Origin: Alisma plantago-aquatica
Lineage: Eukaryota > Streptophyta > Magnoliopsida > Alismatales > Alismataceae
Direction of reading: 5' to 3'
Assembly: GCA_963693085.1 (NCBI GenBank)
Contig: OY856409.1
Location: 660,344,591 to 660,408,590, forward strand
DNA: 64,000 bases
The translations under genes and the position numbers were made by a program. The stretch's first letter is position 1; each line of letters opens with the position of its first letter. Of this stretch, positions 56,476-64,000 are shown piece by piece. The notes under the pieces were generated by a model, which saw nothing but the letters and a program-made list of their open reading frames with translations, was not told where the DNA came from and did not search any database.

Positions 56476-59009
56476 GCGGGTCGCGGTCCCGTCCTAATTT
56501 GTAGGCAAGAGAAGTGGCCAGAGGCCACTAATTGGAGTAGGATTAGGAATCGGTAAGAGCGTTTGTTTATCATCATTGGGATCCAATTATTGGGACTTTG
56601 GAGAGGTGGACTTCTCGAACGACGATCAGTCGTTACATTGGTTCTGAATTAAATATATAATCATGATTCGCTTCTGTAACCGCTGCAGTGGCTGCCATAC
56701 TGATTAGTGATTACTTATATTTCTAGTACTAAATAAAGGACACGTCTGTCTTCCCATCAATGTATATCATTTTCTATTATTGACTAAGGACGCGTATCTC
56801 GCACGCGTGACTTTACATTTGTTCAATTTCAAGAAAACGGTAGTGCTAAGTACAATAACAAATAATAACTTCTAATGTTTTATGTTGATTAATGGAAATC
56901 TAAATGTGTCTGAATTGTGTGTGATAAATATCGAATATTACAATTTTAAGTTAAATTTTACACTATTGGAATTATTTAACTTTGAAAAGTAATTGTGTTC
57001 AAAGGACATGCCTAAATTATATTAGATGTAAATTATTGTAGATATAGACGCTCACAAATTTCATTTCTTAACATCAATACACAATGAAAATGAGATATTT
57101 TCAAAATGTTTTTTGTATAAAGGAGAAAAATCTCTTGGTAGATGTATCTGCGAAGGGATAACCTTGTAACGACATTTTGAATGGGCATGGTTGGGGGTGG
57201 CTTGCCACCATATTTATGATCTCACGATTAACTTTGTTGAGCGAGGACCAATTTGAACGTACTTGGAAGAGGTTCCTACACACCAAAAAAGAGGCAACAT
57301 AATATTCACTTCTCATTCAATATGTGATGACTAATTATCCTGGAAAAAAGTATATCAATTGAAAGTCTACTTATAGAAACTTGTAGGATTCCTCAAGGTT
57401 ATCATTTTATTATTGCGATAAGACAATTGAGTACGAAAACCTTATTAATGTTCAATGTCTACACAGTTTCCACTATGCTCAAGAAAAGTTTATATAAATG
57501 AAATTGACATAAGGGAAGAGAGGGTGAGTTCCAATGGCACGTTATGAATGGAAATGTATGATGGAATTGTTGTGTTGTTGATGATGAGATAAAGGAGCCG
57601 GTGGGAGCTTATATGTAAATCAAATACAATTCCATATCTTTGGAAGTATTTGGTTTTACATTATGAATAATTTAAACAACAACCCTAAACCTAAACTTGG
57701 AAACAAATAAAAATATGTCATGATTTGTCTATGAATATGTTAGGAAAAACTTCAACTTTGTTTATCTATATCGATAACGACATATTTATATTATGTGAAA
57801 ATTTTTTAAAAGACATGCAAAAAACACATGTTTATAGCTTTATTTATTCAATAGAAAACTAATGGAAATTTTATGTCTAAACTTGGAAAGAAATAAAGAG
57901 GTCTCATGATATGTCTGTGAAATTGCTAGAATAAGCTTGAAACCTATTTTCATAATGACAAATTAGAACATGTGATATATTGGATTCCTTCATAATCAGT
58001 AGAGAAATGTCACTAAATGATGCTATTATGGTTTTTTATAAACCTTATCATGCATTAAAAATAGAGTCAGAAAGATCACAAATGTGATGATTTGTTAAGA
58101 GTACATGTTGGTAAAACTTTTCTAAATATGAGAAGCACCTATAGAAGAAAGCCAAGACCCATATTCCAAAAGTGCACAATCATGGTGGGCTCCCTTAAAT
58201 CAACTCGTAGTAGTATAACAGAAAAGAAAAAAGAAACATAGTCGACTCAACAAGACCAATGTCTTCAACATTAATAGCAAAGGTTAGCCAAGCCCAAGAC
58301 CACCCAACAACACCTACCCTCCTTACACCTCCTGAGGGCCTCGATAAGTGATTCAAATAAAGTGACTCATTTGTTCTATACTACCCCTCACTTATCCTTG
58401 AAGACGAAAGCCCTAGGGTCTTTGCCTTTGTCCTTCTAGTCTAAATCAACACCACTTGAAAATAGAGGACTACAAGGAAAAGTTTGAAGAAACATAATCA
58501 TGAATCATAATAATGTCACTATTACAATTTTGAAAATATAATTGTTTTGTTCACGAAAAATAGTCCAAATCACTGATGTTGCCAAAATATATTTGTAATA
58601 GTAAAAGTGTTGATATTAGGTGTGTAATTTAATAAGTAAAACATACATAATAGCCATGGAGTTAAAACAAGTATTGTCCCTAAAAGAAGCAAAGAAGTAA
58701 GACCATATTGCAATAACCCAAAGGTTAGATAAAAAATATGACTGATGTCTTTAGAGTTGATAAAACGTTAAAAACAAATAAAAGGGGCATGCACAACTCT
58801 AAATTCCAATTAAAGTCAAAGAGCAATTTGTTGCAAGCAATCAGCCAAAATTTGAATAGTGACTCTATGGGTTGATTCCCTAAAGTGAAGACCCTTTTTT
58901 TAGGGAAGTCAGGAGGCACTATTATTCATCTCATCCTCCTACAATGTGCCAAACATAACTAGGTGTAAATCATTCCTCCTCACATTAATTTGGTTAACAG
59001 TACTAGTAT
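56476..59009. other. Intergenic, AT-rich, no gene recognised
   Basis: Upstream region of the DUF760 gene and beyond. Open frames are short and show no family signature. The segment about 58140-58470 is more balanced in composition and may be an old transposon scrap, but I could not identify it. Confidence 0.5.
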
Positions 59010-60387
59010 TGTAACATCCCTGACCTGGGTTATGCCTTAACCCTAGACATTTTGCTTAAGTAAGTCATTTAGATTCTTGTATTTATCTTTTGGAAAGTAA
59101 TTAAGACTAAAGGAGAGCTTATGTTTCAATTTTGGTCCTATTTGAATAATGTTGAAACAATATTTTACCTATTTTGGACTAAAGTGCAATTTACCCAATT
59201 TAAGGGGTTACCTTGCAAATGTTACATGATAAATGTTCCTCAAGTGTTATATCATCATAAGAATGAGAATGATGCTGAGGTATGACTTGTGGAAGCCTAA
59301 GTCCCAAGAAGGAGCTTGTTTGAGTAATGCTTGTGCATTGAATGCTAGTTTTGGTGTAATTTGCAAATTATCCAAAACCTAGGGTTGGTTATGTAAAATA
59401 CCACCTCTATTATGTCCCTATTGTTTCTTGGTATCATTTATAGAAAATAAAAAGAAAGGGGCGTCTTGGTTGAACTACTTTTGAGGAGAGATAATCTTGA
59501 TAATAAAATAATCAAGAAATAAGCATAAATGAAACCCTAATTTATTTTGTAGCAAAAATAAATATCTTAATTGAAGTGCCCATCAACTAAAAAGGCTGTG
59601 GTCGAAATACTATAGTGGGAGGACGTCCAAATGCTTTGAGTGGTACTGAAGTATCTTAAGTAGGTGAAGAAATCCACTCACATTTGTTAATTAAAAAGTA
59701 ATGTCCACTAAAATAGGATAATAGTATTATAATGATTAAGGTGGTTTAAGTGGTTGCTTTTAATTCAAGGATAATTGAGAGGATATTAAGGGCAAGGAAG
59801 ATGGCTTCGAAGGCAAGGAAGGGAGGGGGCATGTGGCAATAAAGTGGATGAATTTTCTCTTACTTTCTCTCTCCTAGAAAATCAATTATATGTACTCGAT
59901 TTTCTCCTTACTTGAAAGGCTATTTTTGCAAACCACTTTCTTTCCTTGCTTTGGCCAACGACCAAAGAGCTTAGGAGCAGGAGGAAAACATTCCCCAAGT
60001 TGAAGGTAAGCTCCATGATCATCTTCGGCCTTGGATTGATGGATGAAATCGGATTTCAACATTCATTTTCTTCTCTCTTCCATCCAATGCTCAACCTTGG
60101 ATATCTTTTGCATCAAAAGAGTTGGAAACGAACCTTGGATAGTTGAAGGAGATTATTTCACCATTAGAGACGAGAAGCTTGAAGCTTTGAAGCTACTTTG
60201 AAGGCGGGTTATATAACTTGAACCCATCAATGTTATTATTGATTTCAATTTCTCATCATATGTTGATCTTTTATTTTCTTCTTGAACAATTGATGAATTC
60301 TTCATATATATCACAGTAGAATTCGTAGTTCTGAAGCTTGATGATGATGACATCATCTTAGCACACATTTCTAAAAACAGCAATATC

Positions 60388-61010
60388 AAACGGTTTTCAA
60401 TATAGTTGACCAAACAATTTCGAACCGTTTAATGATCAAACGGTTTTCAAACCGTTTAAGGGTTGAACGGTTTCAATTCAATTGAATGACCATACGATTT
60501 CAAAGGAATCTTCAAGACCGTTTAAGGTCTAACGATCTTCAAACTGTTTGAGGGATTAGAGACCAAGACCATTTGAAGGTCTAAACGGTCTCAAACTGTT
60601 TGAAGGTTTAGGACCAGACCGTTTGAAGGTCTAAACGGTCTCAAACCATTTGAAGGTTTAGGACCAGACCGTTTGAAGGTCTAAACGGTCTCAAACCGTT
60701 TGAGGGATTAGAGACCAAGACCGTTTGGAGGTATAAACGGTCTCAAACCGTTCGAGGGATTAGAGACCAAGACCGTTTGAAGGTCTAAATGGTCTCAAAC
60801 CGTTTGAAGGTTTAGGACCAGACCGTTTGAAGGTCTAAACGGTCTCAAACCGTTTGAAGGTTTAGGACCAGACCGTTTGAAGGTCTAAACGGTCTCAAAC
60901 CGTTTGAAGGTTCAATTGGTCCAAGACCATTTGAAGGTTCAATTGGTCCAAGACCGTTTGAAGGTTCAATTGGTCCAAACTGTTTGAAGGTCCAATTGAT
61001 TTAAACCATG
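60388..61010 (+). repeat. Tandem array of about 50-bp palindromic units in LTR F
   Basis: Units of GGACCAGACCGTTTGAAGG followed by TCTAAACGGTCTCAAACCG repeat with a 50-bp period (for example starts at 60611 and 60661, 60815 and 60865), with variant units between. Toward the right it degrades into TTCAATTGGTCCAAGACCG repeats. Confidence 0.9.
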
Positions 61011-61568
61011 TAATTACTAATAACCCCATAAATGGTTGAAGAGTATATCATGGTTGATTTCAATGGAAGTACCTCTAAAGTACTTAGGTGATTAGTATAA
61101 TTAGAGTGATTATTAATCGATGCCTATGAAAGTAATAAATTCAATATACCATGATAAGCATAGCTGCCTGTACTTTAGTAAGAGGTTAAGTCAACCTAAT
61201 AAGGTATGATGATGATGTGTGCTCCTAAGTACATGGAACAATGATAAGTAGGGTTTAATACTTAAATAATGTTATGTGCTCCAAGATATGTGGAAGCACT
61301 GACTTAGGGTTTGGATTAATGAGGTAATCACAAAACCCTAATGAATGGAGAATGGAAACCCTTAGAAATAAGGAAAATTACAATACATAAGTTTAATTGA
61401 ATACTTATGAAGGTATTATGTAATTCTAGATATGTGGAACAATGAGTTAGGTTTTGGATATTAATTTTAATATCAATGCATTCTCCAAGATGCATGGAGT
61501 TTTGAATTAGGGTTTGATCTTTGATAATGTGATCATGAAACCCTAGTCGAGAAAGATGGGAAACCATA

Positions 61569-61690
61569 ACCCTAATATAGGGTGATGTTATGTGAAACCC
61601 TAATATAGGGTGATGTTATGTGAAACCCTAATATAGGGCGATGTTATGTGAAACCCTAATATAGGGTGATGTTATGTGAAACCCTAATTG
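61569..61690 (+). repeat. 28-bp tandem repeat in LTR F
   Basis: CCCTAATATAGGGTGATGTT units start at 61569, 61597, 61625 and 61653. Confidence 0.9.
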
Positions 61691-63551
61691 ATAAGGATGG
61701 GAAACCCTAACCCTAATGAGGGAATAGTGATGTTATCTTTGTATTGCATAATGTTGATATGTAATTGATATGGTTGTTATCAAGTATACTAACCATGTAG
61801 GTTTCATGAGGTGATGAGCATAACCAGGTATGAGCTATGATGTTAATGGGCCTTGTGAGCCATTATTTTAATTCTTTCCTAGTGAGAGGTGACAACAAGA
61901 AGTTGAATATGCCTGGTGAGCTATGTGAGATGCTTGTGTAACAAGTATCCTGAATACCTTGGTCAGATGACCTAGAGGTAATAGTTACCTGATAGTGGTA
62001 ACCATGCTCAGTGATGAACTAAGGGTTTGAATACCCAGATCCAGTAAACATGATGATGATATTGTTGAGGGATGTGAATTAATTCCTAGTAATGAGATAA
62101 GGGATTGAGATCCCAATGTTTTATAAAGTTTTGAAAAGTGCTTGATAGAAGTATTACATGTTTCTTTGTAGCATTTGTCATAATAATTCTTGTTTGAAAA
62201 CTTGACTGAAAGAATATGGTAATGTACTTAAATAATCAAGTGGAATATTATCATGTAGAGCCCTGGCCATAGATCCATCATCGTCAGTAGTTGGTGATGG
62301 TGAAATGGGTTCTCCTGCTGGTTAATCCGGAGCATATATTGTTGAATATACAGGGTTTCTCCTAGCCGAAAATAGGAGGATTAGAGTGCAACTTCGGTTG
62401 TAGACTCAAGATATGTTTAAGAGCATGGTGAACAGGCCCATGGCTCAGTGTGATGGAGCATGAATATGTTCATGGCTCAGGGAGCACGGTGAATTGGCCC
62501 GTGGCTCAGATTTACTAGCGTTGGGACCTGTACCAAGGCGGGATAGAGAAAGGGTATCCTATGGGAGCTAACCCTGTGACTGAGGTCACTTAAGAAAGAG
62601 ACTACGTTCCTACTTGTGGTCTCGCACTGACCGAGACAGATGAGATCGTGGAGTATGACTCTTCCTTTGATCTTGTATGGCACCGACTTTGGGTTTTGCA
62701 ACTGAAGGTTGGATTTGAGTAGTACGGCTCACTTCCTCAGGGAATAAGTATGATTGTAAAATGTAATAATCCATGTAGCGTATTTGCTTAAGGATGAAAT
62801 ACGGAAATCATTGGTTGATATTACATTGCTTATTGTATCCTAAATGGATAAATATTATACAAGTTCTTCATATTCCTTATTAAAATGAATAGATGATTTA
62901 CTGCTTTATCATTTATAGCTGTAATGCTTTAAAAGATGATATTGCTCTATTCTGCTTAATAATGATTAAATCCTGCTATTCAATAGAGATTCCTCTGTTC
63001 AGTTTATTACTGTTTATCTGCAATAATAATATTTATGGAGGAGAGTTATATCTCTCACTTGGACATGGGTCTCACTCCGTTGATCACCAACATTTTTAGT
63101 TGGACGCGGACGAGGAGGCATGAATCATACACCAGGGGAAGGACAGCAACATCAGGGACAGCAGTGATATCTCAGGTGGAGATACTGACTGTCGTGTCTT
63201 GTAGTTATGAGTCCTATGTGTCGTCTCTGTACTCTCAGGTCCTTGGAGTCATTAGTTAGTGCTTTTATGATCGATCTGAGATTTTGGCATTGAATGCCTC
63301 GAGGTTTTATGTTGCTTATGTGTAGATTTAATAGAGCAACGGTTGTATGTAATCCTCGAGAAGAGAACGTACATGGTATGTACTTTGTGGACCAGAATGT
63401 ATATATAATATTTTGGTTCTTGTTATAAGAGTTTCCTGGAAATGGATCTCTTTGCAAATGGTTTTAATTTTTAGTGATTTTTGTGAATCCGCTGTTTATG
63501 GTTAATTCCACTTAATTAGTAATGGTTTTTTCGACTGTCGTGACAAGTTTT

Positions 63552-63563
63552 TGGTATCAGAGC
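63552..63563 (+). other. Primer binding site of element F
   Basis: TGGTATCAGAGC, six bases after the LTR end; initiator Met tRNA type. Confidence 0.92.
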
Positions 63564-63678
63564 TTAAGGTTCGATGAGTCTACAGAGACATAGGATTAAG
63601 ATCGTTGAGTCTGTTCTAGTGTCTTCTAGTTTATCTGATAGTGACTTCTACTCTCAGGAGAAGGAGTAAAGCTTGAAG

Positions 63679-64000
63679 ATGGCTGGATCACATGAAGAAC
63701 ATGATGTTGAAAGCAGTATTGCTGCACCAGGAGGAGGTGCAAGGGATCAAGCTAGAGAAGAACTAGTACCTGAACATCCCCAACTTGATCAAGCTACACT
63801 AGAAAACCCAACTTTTCATGCTCTGTTTGGGCAGTTTATGGCGACAATGACACATATGACGGATAGGATGCCACCACCTGCACTTAGGCACTAGCTCACA
63901 ATGAGGGTCATGGAGCTGGCAAGACTTTTGAACAGCTTCGACGGGTAGGAGCCACTGATTATGCTGGTACAGCTGACCCAGCAGACGTAGACTTGTGGCT
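63679..64000 (+). pseudogene. gag start of element F with one frameshift
   Basis: ATG at 63679 (MAGSHEEHDVESS), closely related to gag B: the frame reads ENPTFHALFGQFMATMTHM and RMPPP, then stops at 63894. Comparison with gag B places a one-base deletion near 63885. In the shifted frame the homology continues to the window edge (KTFEQLRRVGATDYAGTADP, then DLWL). The rest of gag and pol are outside the window. Confidence 0.87.

Larger units (their letters stand above)
59010..63545 (+). repeat. 5' LTR of element F (4536 bp)
   Basis: Block order as in A and B: donor-like AAG|GTAAGC (60006), GGCGGGTTATATAAC (about 60203), AACGGTC tandem array (60388-61010), 28-bp AACCCTAATATAGGG tandem (61569-61690), acceptor-like CCATGTAG|GT (61792-61802), CATAGATCCATCATCGTCAG block (about 62270), ESYISHLDMG-encoding stretch (63020-63070) and TACTCTCAGGTCC (about 63229). 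Confidence 0.9.
59010..64000 (+). mobile_element. Ty3/gypsy element F, 5' part (runs off right edge)
   Basis: Plus-strand relative of element B: LTR from TGTAACATCCCTGACC (59010) to GTGACA (63545), PBS and gag start. The candidate target duplication on the left is AGTAT (59005-59009). The remainder lies outside the window. Confidence 0.9.

Noticed and set aside
57101..57316. 71-codon minus-strand frame in the intergenic region
   Set aside because: No recognised motif; could be an old transposon scrap, but nothing supports a gene.
60388..61010. CRISPR-like array of about 50-bp units
   Set aside because: Repeats are palindromic tandem units with no unique spacers, inside an LTR of a plant retrotransposon.

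Overview
This is nuclear DNA of a flowering plant with a repeat-rich genome. The clade cannot be fixed from the window. It is almost entirely nested transposable elements: Ty3/gypsy chromovirus-type elements (Tekay/Del-like pol ends) with unusually long LTRs of about 4 to 5 kb, two damaged Ty1/copia elements and one CACTA (En/Spm) DNA transposon. One recognisable host gene is present, a three-exon DUF760 gene (UV-B-induced protein At3g17800-like, probably plastid-targeted) on the minus strand at 53260-56036. I saw no bacterial features, CRISPR arrays, rRNA or tRNA genes; the tRNA-like strings are retrotransposon primer binding sites.

Layout. 1-5831: 5' end of a minus-strand gypsy element (A: gag start, PBS, 4.9-kb LTR), which runs off the left edge and is inserted into 5832-10672, the 3' end of an older plus-strand gypsy element (C: integrase/chromodomain-like tail plus 4.1-kb LTR). 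10673-19714: minus-strand copia element (H) with both LTRs, a broken gag and a mostly lost pol. 19715-19912 plus 34704-37287: a gypsy LTR (D) split by element B. 19913-34703: complete gypsy element B (14.8 kb, LTRs 4846 and 5096 bp, TSD CTAAC), with gag-pol full of stops and three frameshifts. 37288-38621: copia remnant G. 38622-49510: gypsy remnant E, whose 5' LTR is split by a 7874-bp CACTA element (40541-48414, TSD GTT, TNP2 and a B3-like ORF on the minus strand). 49510-53259: AT-rich intergenic DNA with a roughly 1.9-kb inverted-repeat element. 53260-56036: host gene with promoter to about 56470. 56500-59009: intergenic. 59010-64000: 5' LTR and gag start of a plus-strand gypsy element (F) that runs off the right edge.

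Most worth following up: (1) the long gypsy LTRs of different ages share conserved blocks, including a coding-like stretch near the 3' end (E-S-Y-x-S-R/H-W core, then an Arg/Gly-rich and in several copies a Gln-rich tail) fully open in elements A and C; (2) the LTRs carry splice-site-like junctions that flank arrays of short palindromes; (3) each element family has its own short, often palindromic motif array (AACGGTC, AACCGATCGGTT, GGCGATA, AACTCGG, GTCGGTT); (4) the CACTA element pairs a TNP2 transposase, broken by a single stop codon, with a B3-like protein that is a natural candidate to bind its GTCGGTT subterminal repeats.
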